64,000 nt of DNA, taken from positions 310,001 to 374,000 of the forward strand of contig CAVQMC010000020.1 of assembly GCA_963713505.1 (NCBI GenBank), read 5' to 3'. The position numbers and the translations under genes are program-made. Below are positions 46,094 through 55,473 of the stretch, piece by piece. The notes below the pieces were generated by a model, which saw only the letters and a list, made by a program, of their open reading frames with translations, was not told where the DNA came from and searched no databases. The stretch comes from CAVQMC01 sp963713505. Its GTDB lineage: Bacteria > Bacteroidota > Ignavibacteria > Ignavibacteriales > Ignavibacteriaceae. Numbering within the stretch: the first letter of the stretch is position 1; the number at the start of each line of letters is the position of its first letter.

Positions 46094-47389
46094 TTAATTT
46101 AAATCAGAATATAATGGAAATTTACTGCAGAGGTCTTTTACTTCAAGCCGAATTTTTTCCAGTTCATTTTCATTATCAACATTTTTAATTGCGTTATTAA
46201 TAAAAGCTGCAATTAATTTCATTTCAGTTTCTTTCATTCCTCTTGTAGTAACTGCGGGAGTTCCAACTCTTATTCCACTTGTTACAAAAGGACTTCGCTG
46301 ATCGAAAGGAACCATATTTTTATTAACTGTAATACCTGCAGCTTCTAAAGCTTTTTCAGCTTGTTTTCCTGTAACATCTTTATTCGTTAAATCAATCAGC
46401 ATTAAATGATTATCCGTACCGCCGGAGATAATATTAAAATCAAATTCATTTAAATGTGAAGCTAATGTTTTAGAATTTTTCACAATTTGTTCAGCATAAG
46501 TTTTGAATGAATCATTTAAAGCTTCACCGAATGCAACAGCTTTTGCCATTATTATGTGCATTAATGGTCCGCCTTGAATGCCGGGCATAACCGAACTATC
46601 GATAATTTCCGACATCATCTTTATTCTATCACCTTTAGGAGTTTTAATCCCCATAGGATTTTCTTTATCTTTTCCTATTAAGATTATTCCGCCTCTCGGT
46701 CCGCGTAAAGTTTTATGAGTTGTTGAAGTTACAACATCACAATGTTCAAGTGGATTACTTAATAATCCTTTTGCAATTAAACCTGCAGGATGAGCCATAT
46801 CGCACATTAAAAAAGCACCAACAGAATCTGCGATTTCTCTGAACTTTGCATAGTCCCAATCTCTTGAATAAGCACTTGCTCCAGTAACAATTATTTTTGG
46901 TTTTTCTTTTTTTGCTATATCTTCAATTAAGTTAAAATCTAGTAATCCTGTTTCTTTATTTAATGTGTAACCGAGAGCATTATATAGCTTGCCTGAAAAA
47001 TTCACAGGCGATCCGTGAGTTAAGTGACCACCATGCGCTAAACTTAAACCAAGAATTTTATCACCTGGATTTAACAAAGCCATATAAACTGCCATGTTAG
47101 CTTGAGAACCGCTGTGCGGTTGTACGTTTACATATTCGGCATTAAATAAATTTTTCAATCTTTCTCTAGCCAAATCTTCGGCCATATCTACAAATTCACA
47201 TCCGCCGTAGTATCTTTTACCGGGATATCCTTCAGCATATTTATTTGTTAGTACTGTACCGGCTGCTTCTAAAACTGCCGGACTTACAAAGTTTTCGGAA
47301 GCGATAAGTTCGAGTTTTTCCTGCTGTCTGTTTGTTTCAGCGTTTAAAATTGAAAATATTTCACTGTCTTTTGCTAAATGTTCATACAT
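46094..47389 (-). CDS. glyA: Serine hydroxymethyltransferase
   Basis: PLP enzyme that interconverts serine and glycine and loads one-carbon units onto tetrahydrofolate. Landmarks: LIASENFVSPAVLEA, YPGKRYYGG, VQPHSGSQANMAVY, MCDMAHPAGLIA, and the PLP Lys in TSTTHKTLRGPRGG. About 431 aa. ATG 47389 (MYEHLAKD) is chosen over TTG 47401, which would add only four non-conserved residues. Functionally it complements the folate steps of folP and of ftcD/fchA in this window. Confidence 0.96.
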   Translation of the reverse strand: MYEHLAKDSEIFSILNAETNRQQEKLELIASENFVSPAVLEAAGTVLTNKYAEGYPGKRYYGGCEFVDMAEDLARERLKNLFNAEYVNVQPHSGSQANMAVYMALLNPGDKILGLSLAHGGHLTHGSPVNFSGKLYNALGYTLNKETGLLDFNLIEDIAKKEKPKIIVTGASAYSRDWDYAKFREIADSVGAFLMCDMAHPAGLIAKGLLSNPLEHCDVVTSTTHKTLRGPRGGIILIGKDKENPMGIKTPKGDRIKMMSEIIDSSVMPGIQGGPLMHIIMAKAVAFGEALNDSFKTYAEQIVKNSKTLASHLNEFDFNIISGGTDNHLMLIDLTNKDVTGKQAEKALEAAGITVNKNMVPFDQRSPFVTSGIRVGTPAVTTRGMKETEMKLIAAFINNAIKNVDNENELEKIRLEVKDLCSKFPLYSDLN

Positions 47390-47434
47390 GATATTAACCA
47401 ATAAAAATTGAAAAATTACATCCTTAAAAATAAT

Positions 47435-47473
47435 AAAAAAGGCTCCACTATTCTAAATTAATGGAACCTTTTT
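47435..47473 (-). terminator. Terminator after the TPR gene
   Basis: AAAAGGCTCCA (47437-47447) pairs, with one mismatch, with TGGAACCTTTT (47462-47472). On the minus strand the stem is followed by a T-run (A 47435-47440). It separates the TPR/outer-membrane operon from glyA. Confidence 0.8.
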
Positions 47474-47520
47474 ATTAAATAATTACAAAAAAAACAAAAT
47501 ATGCAAACATAAAAGCTAAA

Positions 47521-48819
47521 CTACAATGAAGGCACAGTTACACTTCTATTTATCCAGCCAAAACATTCTCCCGTAATCGGCAGAACAGTACCAGCTTTAA
47601 TGTTTCTAAAGAAATAATCTTCTTTAGTAGGTAATGAATCCGATAATGCTTTAACCCTTTCTTCTGCTTGAGTTACAGTAGGATCCATTCTGTAGGCCCT
47701 TCTATAAGTTTCTACGGCCAGTAAATAAACTAATTTAGTCTTAAAATCAAACGTACATTTTCTAGCTGCTTCTTCGTATAATAAACCTTCATAATAAATT
47801 GGTAAGCCCCAATTTTTTCCAACTTCACTAGCTTTCAAATATTCTTCTCTAGCTTTTGAATAATCTCCTTTATCTTTGTACACAATTCCTAAGTTTAAGT
47901 AATTATCTTTATTATCGGGCTGAAGTTTAATTGTTTCTTTATATGCATCAACAGCTTTATCGAGTTGATTAGTTTTTTGATATGCATTGGCTAATTGAAC
48001 CCAGTAATTTATAGCATCAGGTGATTTTTGGGTTAAAAATTCAAGCGGAACAGTAGCTGCTGCATAATCGTTTGCACGCATTGCAGATGTGGCATACTTC
48101 CATGCTTTAGCAAGGTTTTCTTTATCCAGATCCCAAATCTTCTTGTTTAATTTTTCCTGTTCTTTTGGATCGGGAACTAAATTAGTAAGCTTATCTGCCC
48201 ATGTTGTATTATTAGGTTCTTTTTCTGTTAAATAATCATAAAGTTCTATTGCTTTTTCCTTATAATTATTTTGATCCGTAGCATTATCAATATAAAGCTG
48301 GCCTAATCTATCATAATAAAATGTAGATAAAGTTGAGTCATCTTTTATTGCTTGATTATAAAGCGGTATTGTTGAATCGGCAGGCATATTTAACCAAGTT
48401 TCTTCAACATAAGCTTTTTTTGCAGTCCAGTAACCTTTATCAGGAGGATAATATTTAAGTGCAAGATTATAAAAGTATACAATAGTGTCCTCTATTGACT
48501 TCTTTGTGGCTTCCGGAATTCCGGTTGAATCATGCAGTTTCCAAAAAGAATCTTCCATTTTGTAATATAAATATTTGGAAAATTTCTCAGGATTCATTTT
48601 TATTACTTTCCAACCGTAAGGTAATGCCGATATATAATCTTTATTTTTATAATATTCTGAAAATAAACTGTATTGTGCCAATAATTTTAAGGAATCCGGT
48701 TGATCCTGATAAATTCGAGATTCTTCTAAATAATTATTATAATTATTTGGGAATGCCGAAAATGTGTAAAAAATCAGCATTATTGAAGTTAAACCAAGTA
48801 TTTTAATTATATTTTTCAA
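47521..48819 (-). CDS. Exported TPR repeat protein
   Basis: 432-aa protein with an N-terminal signal peptide (about residues 1-24), then tetratricopeptide repeats. The best ones are at about residues 253-285 (AATVPLEFLTQKSPDAINYW), 287-320 (AYQKTNQLDKAVDAYKETIKLQPD) and 321-354 (NLGIVYKDKGDYSKAREEY). Predicted periplasmic, possibly a scaffold. It lies 28 bp after an outer-membrane barrel gene and ends with a terminator, forming the end of the glgA-gmhB-lipoprotein-barrel-TPR run. Confidence 0.85.
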   Translation of the reverse strand: MKNIIKILGLTSIMLIFYTFSAFPNNYNNYLEESRIYQDQPDSLKLLAQYSLFSEYYKNKDYISALPYGWKVIKMNPEKFSKYLYYKMEDSFWKLHDSTGIPEATKKSIEDTIVYFYNLALKYYPPDKGYWTAKKAYVEETWLNMPADSTIPLYNQAIKDDSTLSTFYYDRLGQLYIDNATDQNNYKEKAIELYDYLTEKEPNNTTWADKLTNLVPDPKEQEKLNKKIWDLDKENLAKAWKYATSAMRANDYAAATVPLEFLTQKSPDAINYWVQLANAYQKTNQLDKAVDAYKETIKLQPDNKDNYLNLGIVYKDKGDYSKAREEYLKASEVGKNWGLPIYYEGLLYEEAARKCTFDFKTKLVYLLAVETYRRAYRMDPTVTQAEERVKALSDSLPTKEDYFFRNIKAGTVLPITGECFGWINRSVTVPSL

Positions 48820-48847
48820 GAGACTATTCCTCGAATTTTTGATAGAT

Positions 48848-50101
48848 TTATTGTTGTATATAGTTTACAAACCAAATCTCCCCAAGACTTATGCCAAAGT
48901 TAACCTTCAAAGAATTTTCCTTGAAAAGATTTGCTTTGTTTGTACCTAAAATGGAATATTCTATTCCAATATCTATAGTATTTTGTGATGCTAAAGGTAA
49001 TGAAAAACCTCCGGCAATCGACAATTTGTTTATTCCTTGATTATTAATAATGTATTGAGTCTGTTCATAACTTAAACCCATACGTAAAATTATTTGTTCC
49101 CAAAATGAACTTTGGATATCGACATTTGGTCTGTATTCCATACCGCCAGTAATTTTGCTTGAATTTCTTAAATACGGAGATTTTATTCCATTTAAGGAAT
49201 ATTCTGTCCATGGCTGATATACATAATCGAGAGAAACCAAATAATTTTTATCTAGTAAAAAACTAAGACCTGCAGATAATTTGTAAGGAACTTTCATATT
49301 AGCCGGACCTAATCCCAAGGAATCAATTCCTAAACTTGAAACAGAAGTTAAACTAGTATCAGTTTTTAAACTGGAAATAAAATTAATCGCCGCACCAATT
49401 CTAAAGTTCTGTATTCCATCAATATTTAAAGTTGAAGCAATATCAGGTGATATTACGCCAAATGAATATCCTAAACCATTAGGACTATACTTTCTCAAGT
49501 AACTTGCATTTGAATTAGATTGATTAGTAAAATTTATGGATGATGAATATTCCATACTTCCGAAATAATAATCCAAAGATGCACCCACAACTAAATCAAA
49601 CGGTAATCTATAAGAAGATCCTAAAAATAATTTCGTTAAACCTCCCTGTCCTTCATAAGATGTAGTATAATCTCCAACTTCGGGATCCGGTGAAGAATTA
49701 TGAATAACCGATTTGTAACTTATATTAGTATATGGAACTATTCCTGTTACCGCTCCAATTCCATACTTTTGACTGATAGGAATTCCGAAAGTAAAACCAT
49801 TAAATTGTGCTTTACCATAATAAGAACTTTGAGAACTGCTCTTTAAAAAAGTTCCGTTATAATTTACAGCAGCTTCAAATCTTGCTCTCTTCAATAAATA
49901 CCAGCTAGCCGGATTTGCTATGCTGACGAAATCCGATACTGCGGTTGAAGTACCATTTTTAATTAAACCAACTGCTCTGCCCGAATATGAATAAACCGGA
50001 TCACCAATACCATAACGTGAATAAACTGAACTGCTTTGACTATAGACAAAACTGCTGCATAAAATTATAAATAAAATAAAAACTGATTTTTTTGTAATCA
50101 T
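48848..50101 (-). CDS. Outer-membrane beta-barrel protein (FadL/PorV-like)
   Basis: 417-aa protein with a signal peptide (1-21, ending VYSQ). It has many amphipathic strands rich in Tyr, Ser and Gly, and closes with an aromatic-containing strand (SLGEIWFVNYIQQ). The start of the mature part, YSRYGIGDPVYSYSGRAVG, and the NPAS segment are typical of FadL/PorV-type barrels, which carry hydrophobic compounds or serve secretion. The exact family is uncertain. It begins two bases after the upstream lipoprotein stop. Confidence 0.8.
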   Translation of the reverse strand: MITKKSVFILFIILCSSFVYSQSSSVYSRYGIGDPVYSYSGRAVGLIKNGTSTAVSDFVSIANPASWYLLKRARFEAAVNYNGTFLKSSSQSSYYGKAQFNGFTFGIPISQKYGIGAVTGIVPYTNISYKSVIHNSSPDPEVGDYTTSYEGQGGLTKLFLGSSYRLPFDLVVGASLDYYFGSMEYSSSINFTNQSNSNASYLRKYSPNGLGYSFGVISPDIASTLNIDGIQNFRIGAAINFISSLKTDTSLTSVSSLGIDSLGLGPANMKVPYKLSAGLSFLLDKNYLVSLDYVYQPWTEYSLNGIKSPYLRNSSKITGGMEYRPNVDIQSSFWEQIILRMGLSYEQTQYIINNQGINKLSIAGGFSLPLASQNTIDIGIEYSILGTNKANLFKENSLKVNFGISLGEIWFVNYIQQ

Positions 50102-50103
50102 AA

Positions 50104-51276
50104 TTACTCTTTTATAGTATAGACAATTTTCAATTTAGGTCTTACTGCCGGATCTGATGCATTACTTCCTTTAATAGCCGTTAAATCTAAAACACCTAAC
50201 TCATTTGGATTATTTAACAACATTCCTTGATTTTCCTTTTTATTTATCCAATCTCTTACAAACGGGCTGATATCCCCAGTATACTTATTATTAGACAGAG
50301 TAAGTGAAACAGCTCTAGCTGTATCGATTGCATAAGTTGTACTATCATTTAAAAAATAAGAGCCAATGACAGAAGGCAGATTTCCGACGGTTTGGTTACT
50401 ATCTGCAGTTAAAGTTAGCTGTGCTAAATTAATTACTGCTTTTTGCGGCACAGAAGAAACATCAAAATACAATTTTGAATTGATAACTAATCCACCTTGA
50501 ATTATCATATCTGTTGTATTAGGAACAGAACCAGTAACAACGCTTATATCGGATGTTGGGATATATACTAAAGTATCTGCTGAATATACACCCGGTTTAT
50601 TAAGCACAACAATGAGTTCAGGAATTCCGACAGTAGAGTTAACAGACAAAGCATAAAAACCAAGAGCTTTTTCGGAATTAGTAGTAGGTTGAATAAAAAT
50701 ACCATTTTCATCGGCAATATTTGTATCGGCTGCGGCTTTTAGCATATCCTGAACAAATTGATTATCTAATGCGAAAGAATATGAACTGTCATTTAAAGCA
50801 CTATGACCGGAACTTATATCTGCTGCATCGTAATTTAAACCTGCAAGGCTATCGGCATTAAAACCGGTTAACCAAGGTGAGTTTACTTTATGAACTGTAT
50901 AATCCAAATATGAGTTTGCATTGCCGTACAAATAATTTTTAATTAGTTCTACTCTTGCAGAAGTTACATTTACATTATCATTAATAAAATCTTGAGCCAA
51001 ACTATCAGAAAAAGAAAAATAGAATCTCATTAAAATTGAAGATTCAACATTTGAATATTTACCGAGTAAAATTCTATTTGATGTGGCTAAAGGAAGTGTT
51101 CTCTTAAAATAACCGGACATTTGATTAAGTGAATCTGTATTGGAATCAATAGTTTTTACAGATATATAATCTTGACTTAATAAATCGGAACCGATTGATG
51201 TCGGTGAATCACTGCATGAATAGAAATTAAAAGATATAAATACAATTAAAATGGAAGCTAATATTCGAAAGGTCAC
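50104..51276 (-). CDS. Surface lipoprotein, DUF4270-like
   Basis: 390-aa lipoprotein with a lipobox at FYSC (Cys 21). Just after it, PTSIGSDLLSQDYISV resembles the IGSDLL start of the DUF4270 lipoproteins of Bacteroidota. The body is mostly beta strand with a DNRLRE-like sandwich, seen as long Asp/Asn-rich stretches. Function unknown. The start is directly adjacent to the gmhB stop, and it is followed by the barrel gene. The lipoprotein and barrel may form one outer-membrane complex (inference). Confidence 0.75.
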   Translation of the reverse strand: MTFRILASILIVFISFNFYSCSDSPTSIGSDLLSQDYISVKTIDSNTDSLNQMSGYFKRTLPLATSNRILLGKYSNVESSILMRFYFSFSDSLAQDFINDNVNVTSARVELIKNYLYGNANSYLDYTVHKVNSPWLTGFNADSLAGLNYDAADISSGHSALNDSSYSFALDNQFVQDMLKAAADTNIADENGIFIQPTTNSEKALGFYALSVNSTVGIPELIVVLNKPGVYSADTLVYIPTSDISVVTGSVPNTTDMIIQGGLVINSKLYFDVSSVPQKAVINLAQLTLTADSNQTVGNLPSVIGSYFLNDSTTYAIDTARAVSLTLSNNKYTGDISPFVRDWINKKENQGMLLNNPNELGVLDLTAIKGSNASDPAVRPKLKIVYTIKE

Positions 51277-51852
51277 TTAATTTTCTCCGCTAAAATCTTT
51301 TTCAATAAAATTACACGCTTCTAAAATATTTTTAGCAACAAAGGTGGGAAATTTATTTTGTTTTTGCAACATATAAAAGCTTTCCTCTCCGTAACCAGTT
51401 TTTACTAAAATTGTTTTGGTGCCGGCATTTATTCCACATTCAATGTCACTAATATTGTCGCCTACAAAATAAGACTTTTTCAAATCAATATTAAAATCTT
51501 TTGCTGCTTTAAAAACTAATTCAGGAGATGGTTTTCTGCAGGAACATTCCTCCTCTGTATTAAAATCAGGATGAGCAGGACAATAATAAAAAGCATCAAT
51601 TGAAGTATTTTTTTTAGATAACAATTGATTTATCTTTTTATTTACTTCATCTACCATTTCATCCGTTAATTTTCCTCTGGCAATTCCTGATTGATTGGAA
51701 ATAACAATAAGTTTGAAATTAAGATTATTCTTTAATTTGAACAGAGCTTCAGCCGCATCTGGAAAAAGTTTTACTTTATTGGGATCTCCTAAATATCCCG
51801 GATCTTCGTTTATCGTTCCGTCTCGATCCAGGAACACTGCATAATTACTCAT
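51277..51852 (-). CDS. D-glycero-D-manno-heptose 1,7-bisphosphate phosphatase (GmhB-like HAD)
   Basis: 191-aa HAD phosphatase. The nucleophile motif is FLDRDGTINE, with ISNQSGIARG, the zinc-binding CPAHPDFNTEEECSCRKP (four Cys/His ligands) and VGDNISDIECG. This is the GmhB/HisB-N group, used in heptose synthesis for lipopolysaccharide, or occasionally histidinol phosphate removal. The zinc loop fits GmhB. It lies three bases after glgA, so a coupled carbohydrate transcript is likely. Confidence 0.9.
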   Translation of the reverse strand: MSNYAVFLDRDGTINEDPGYLGDPNKVKLFPDAAEALFKLKNNLNFKLIVISNQSGIARGKLTDEMVDEVNKKINQLLSKKNTSIDAFYYCPAHPDFNTEEECSCRKPSPELVFKAAKDFNIDLKKSYFVGDNISDIECGINAGTKTILVKTGYGEESFYMLQKQNKFPTFVAKNILEACNFIEKDFSGEN

Positions 51853-51855
51853 CTA

Positions 51856-53349
51856 TCAGTTACTATTCAAAATCGTTTTATATAAATCAATGTATTTCTT
51901 AGCAGAAGAATTCCAGCTGAAGTCAGATTTCATTCCGCTCTTCATTATTTTAAGCCAGGTTTTCTGATCTTCAAAAATCTTCACAGCTCTTTTAACTTCT
52001 TTAATCAGTGCTTTTTTATCATATTGTTTAAAGACAAAACCGTTTCCTTCATCTGTATTTTCATCATATTTAATAACAGTATCTGCTAAACCTCCGGTTT
52101 GCCTTACAATCGGAACGGTTCCATACATTAAACTGTACATTTGATTTAATCCGCACGGTTCATATCTAGAAGGCATTAAGAACATATCGGAACCGGCTTC
52201 AATTAAATGAGCAAGTTCATCATTAAAGCCTAAGTAACATGCAAATTTATCAGGATATTTTTTACTCATTTTATCAAAAAACACATGGTATTTCTTATCA
52301 CCAGTTCCCAAAAGAACAACCTGAACATTAAGTTTCATTAAATCTTCAAATGCATCTTCAACCAAATCAATTCCTTTTGCATCGAATAATCTGGAAATCA
52401 AACCAATTATCGGAACATTTTCATCATAAGTAAAACCAAATTTATCTGCCAGTTCTTTTTTATTTATTTTTTTGTTATCAAGATTTTTAATAGAATATTT
52501 TTTAGGCAGATGTTTGTCCTTTTCCGGATTCCAAACTTTTGTATCTATACCGTTTACAATTCCGTAAAGATCATTTTTTCTTTTAGCTAAAATGTTTTTT
52601 AGACCTGCTCCTAATTCTTCATTTGTTCTGATTTCATCCGCATATGTTTCACTTACAGTATTTATAACATCGGCAAACATAAGACCGCTCTTCATAAAAT
52701 TCAGCTTGTTATAAATTTCCAATCCTTTTTCGGAATTTAAATCATCGGGTAAACCGGTTTTTTTAAATGAAGATTTTGGAAATATTCCCTGATAAGCTAA
52801 ATTATGAATTGTAAAAAGTGTTTTAAAATTACTAAACTGCGGTTCATCTTTATATAGAGTATTTAAATAAGCAGGGATTAAGGCTGTCTGCCAATCATTA
52901 CAATGAATGATATCCGGAATCCATCCTAATTTTAAAATTAGTTCAAAAACAGATCTTGAAAGTAAAATAAATCTTTCATCATTATCTGGGTAATCATTTC
53001 CGGAAATTGGATCTACATATAAACTATTTCTGCTTCCGAAATATTCTTGATTATCCAAAAAATAAATTTGTACTCTAACTTTTTGACCGGGTAAAAAACA
53101 TGATTTTATTGAGAACATAACCTCTTTATCACCGATTTTTACCGTAAGATCTTTTAATCTAACTACTTCATGAATTTTGAATTTTCTGCTGTCAACCGCT
53201 CCGTATTTAGGAACTACAATTCTAACTTCGTGTCCTAATTCAGAGAGCATTTGTGGTAATGCAGCTGAAACATCAGCCAGTCCTCCCGTTTTAATGAAAG
53301 GTACAACTTCAGATGTTACAAAAAGGATTTTTAATTTTTTTGATGCCAT
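51856..53349 (-). CDS. glgA: Glycogen synthase (ADP-glucose type)
   Basis: 497-aa GT5 glucosyltransferase extending alpha-1,4-glucan from ADP-glucose. The donor-binding KTGGLADV is at residues 20-27, with IHCNDWQTALIPAYL, FTIHNLAYQG, the GIVNGIDTKVWNPEKD linker and SRYEPCGLNQMYSLMYGTVPIVRQTGGLADTV (given as landmarks). First gene of the minus-strand run to the TPR gene. glgC and glgB are not in this window. Intact. Confidence 0.95.
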   Translation of the reverse strand: MASKKLKILFVTSEVVPFIKTGGLADVSAALPQMLSELGHEVRIVVPKYGAVDSRKFKIHEVVRLKDLTVKIGDKEVMFSIKSCFLPGQKVRVQIYFLDNQEYFGSRNSLYVDPISGNDYPDNDERFILLSRSVFELILKLGWIPDIIHCNDWQTALIPAYLNTLYKDEPQFSNFKTLFTIHNLAYQGIFPKSSFKKTGLPDDLNSEKGLEIYNKLNFMKSGLMFADVINTVSETYADEIRTNEELGAGLKNILAKRKNDLYGIVNGIDTKVWNPEKDKHLPKKYSIKNLDNKKINKKELADKFGFTYDENVPIIGLISRLFDAKGIDLVEDAFEDLMKLNVQVVLLGTGDKKYHVFFDKMSKKYPDKFACYLGFNDELAHLIEAGSDMFLMPSRYEPCGLNQMYSLMYGTVPIVRQTGGLADTVIKYDENTDEGNGFVFKQYDKKALIKEVKRAVKIFEDQKTWLKIMKSGMKSDFSWNSSAKKYIDLYKTILNSN

Positions 53350-53680
53350 GTTGAGTAATTTTTTTTAATGAATATTGCAATTTACGAAAATAATTAGTGT
53401 TTCTCAAAAAAAATTAGCTATATAAAATTACTCTAACTTTAGTGATTATTGTGTTTATGGCATTTTTCCTCAAAATCTTCTTTCAGTACTTAAGAAAACA
53501 TTAAAAATATTGAATTTTTAAAGAGTTTTTTAATTTGTGTAAATTCAGTATTATCATTTGGTATTCAATTTCTTAATATTATTCGTTAATAATTCTCATT
53601 TTCTTTCCAAATTTGTTGGAAATTTCCTTAAATTTATGTTTTAGTACTTTCTATTTATTATCAATAATTTTGGTTAACAG
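53350..53680. other. Divergent intergenic region glgA / SPOR-hut operon
   Basis: 331 bp, very AT-rich, with no supported gene. One 7-bp inverted repeat is visible at 53604-53622. Promoters for both directions must lie here, but I see no strong consensus. Confidence 0.6.
53604..53622. promoter_or_regulatory. Inverted repeat upstream of the SPOR-hut operon
   Basis: TTTCCAA-N5-TTGGAAA, perfect arms, 59 bp before the SPOR gene start. Candidate site for a dimeric regulator; untested. Confidence 0.35.
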
Positions 53681-54220
53681 ATGTTCAAAACAAGTTTAGA
53701 ATATGCTTTTATTGTTTTATTATTATTGATTTTCTCAGCCTGCAGCGCATCTACCGGAAGCAGATATGACAATAAGGAAAATTCTTTGGAAAATGAAAAA
53801 GAAAAAACTGAAAAGCCTGCAGAAGACTTTGATATGTCTAATTATAGAACAAAAATAGAATTGCCCGAAAAAAATGAAGATGAACAAACGCCAAAAGATA
53901 TTTCCATTTGGTATGAATATTCAGATTCCGATACGACGAATACTAATCAAACCCCAACTGTAATTGATAAAGTTCCCGGTTTTAGAGTTCAAGTTTATTC
54001 TACTGATAATTTAGATGATGCAAACAATAAAAGATCCGAAGTATATTTTAAAACTAATCAAAAAAATGTTTATGTAATTTTTGATCCGCCTTTTTATAAA
54101 GTTGAAGTTGGTGATTTCACACATATTTCCGATGCAAAAGATTTAAGTTTTAAATTAAAACAACTCGGATATTCCGATTCAAGAGTAGTTAATGAAACAG
54201 TAAACATATTTGAAAAATGA
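53681..54220 (+). CDS. SPOR-domain lipoprotein
   Basis: 179-aa lipoprotein: signal with lipobox FSAC (Cys 21), a charged linker (residues 25-92) and a C-terminal SPOR domain (about 95-175, PGFRVQVYSTDNLDDANNKR to LGYSDSRV). SPOR domains bind denuded glycan at division sites. Its stop overlaps the hutI start (ATGA), so it is translationally coupled to histidine-degradation genes, an odd partnership with no obvious functional link. Confidence 0.87.
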   Translation: MFKTSLEYAFIVLLLLIFSACSASTGSRYDNKENSLENEKEKTEKPAEDFDMSNYRTKIELPEKNEDEQTPKDISIWYEYSDSDTTNTNQTPTVIDKVPGFRVQVYSTDNLDDANNKRSEVYFKTNQKNVYVIFDPPFYKVEVGDFTHISDAKDLSFKLKQLGYSDSRVVNETVNIFEK

Positions 54221-55473
54221 TTAAACTATTTGCCAATCCATCACAAATAATCACTGTTGATACAAAAGGTTCCAACTTTAAAAGGGGAAAAGAATTAAAT
54301 GAACTCTCTCCCCTTTTTGATCATTCCATTTTAGTTGAAGATGAAATTATAAAAGATATTATTCCTAATTCTTCAATAAATAAAATTAATTTTGATGAAA
54401 AAATTGATCTGAAAAATAAAATAATTTTACCAGGATTAGTTGAATGTCATACCCATACAGCTTTTGCCGGTTCCCGGGCAGACGAATTTAAACAAAAAAT
54501 TGCCGGAGTTAATTACGAAGATATTGCAAAAAGCGGCGGCGGAATAAATGCAACTGTTAAAGCTGTAAGAGAAACAAATTTTGAAAAGCTTTCAAGTATA
54601 ACATCAAAAAGAGTTGAATATTTTATTTCTCAAGGAATAACCACATTAGAAATTAAAAGCGGCTACGGATTAGATTTTGATAACGAAATTAAACTGCTTC
54701 ATATCGTTAAATATTTAAATGAAATTTATCCAATTGATATTATACCTACATTTTTAGGTGCTCATACTTATCCTCCGGAATTCAAAGAAAATCATTCAGG
54801 ATATTTAAAATTAATAACTGATAATATGCTTCCTCATATTGCAAAAAATAATTTGGCAGAATTCTGTGATGGATTTTGTGAAGCAACTGCATTTTCATCA
54901 GATGAAATTGATTTAGTTTTTAATAAAGCATCTGAATTAGGTTTAGGAATTAAACTTCATACTGAACAATTTAATAATATCGGCGGACTTCAAACGGCTT
55001 TAAAATATAATGCTGTAAGTGTAGATCATCTTGAAGTTTTAAACGAAAAAGATATTTCTTTAGTTAAAGATTCCGAAACTGTTTGTACTTTATTACCTGG
55101 AGTTTCTTTTTTCCTGAATTATCAATTTGCTCCTGCAAGAAAATTAATTGATAGTAACGCAATTGTTGCTCTGGCAACTGATTATAATCCGGGTTCCTCT
55201 CATATTGCAAATTTAAACTTGATAATGAGTTTGGCTTCTTTAAAAATGAGAATGACAATTGAAGAAACTATATCTGCTGTAACAATAAATGCAGCAAAAG
55301 CTTTAAATAGAAATAATTCTGTCGGCAGTATTGAGATTGGTAAAAAAGCAGATTTTTCGGTGTTCGATACAAAGGAATATCCTGATATTGTTTATAATGT
55401 AGGAAAAAACTTAAACTGCTTAACAATTAAAAACGGAAATATTATTTATGATCCAACCGGAGGTAAAAATTGA
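54217..55473 (+). CDS. hutI: Imidazolonepropionase
   Basis: Hydrolyses imidazolone propionate to formiminoglutamate in histidine degradation. The 418-aa amidohydrolase has the metal motif VECHTHTAFAGSRADEF, then KSGYGLDF, the ligand His in FLGAHTYP, IKLHTEQF, and the C-terminal ATDYNPGSS with the metal-binding Asp. hutH and hutU are not in this window. It overlaps the SPOR gene at its start and ftcD at its end. Confidence 0.95.
   Translation: MIKLFANPSQIITVDTKGSNFKRGKELNELSPLFDHSILVEDEIIKDIIPNSSINKINFDEKIDLKNKIILPGLVECHTHTAFAGSRADEFKQKIAGVNYEDIAKSGGGINATVKAVRETNFEKLSSITSKRVEYFISQGITTLEIKSGYGLDFDNEIKLLHIVKYLNEIYPIDIIPTFLGAHTYPPEFKENHSGYLKLITDNMLPHIAKNNLAEFCDGFCEATAFSSDEIDLVFNKASELGLGIKLHTEQFNNIGGLQTALKYNAVSVDHLEVLNEKDISLVKDSETVCTLLPGVSFFLNYQFAPARKLIDSNAIVALATDYNPGSSHIANLNLIMSLASLKMRMTIEETISAVTINAAKALNRNNSVGSIEIGKKADFSVFDTKEYPDIVYNVGKNLNCLTIKNGNIIYDPTGGKN
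55459..55464 (+). promoter_or_regulatory. Ribosome-binding site that selects the TTG start of ftcD
   Basis: GGAGGT five bases before TTG 55470. It lies within the end of hutI. This strong site supports TTG as the start, since no ATG occurs in the same frame before the conserved VPNFSEG. Confidence 0.8.
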
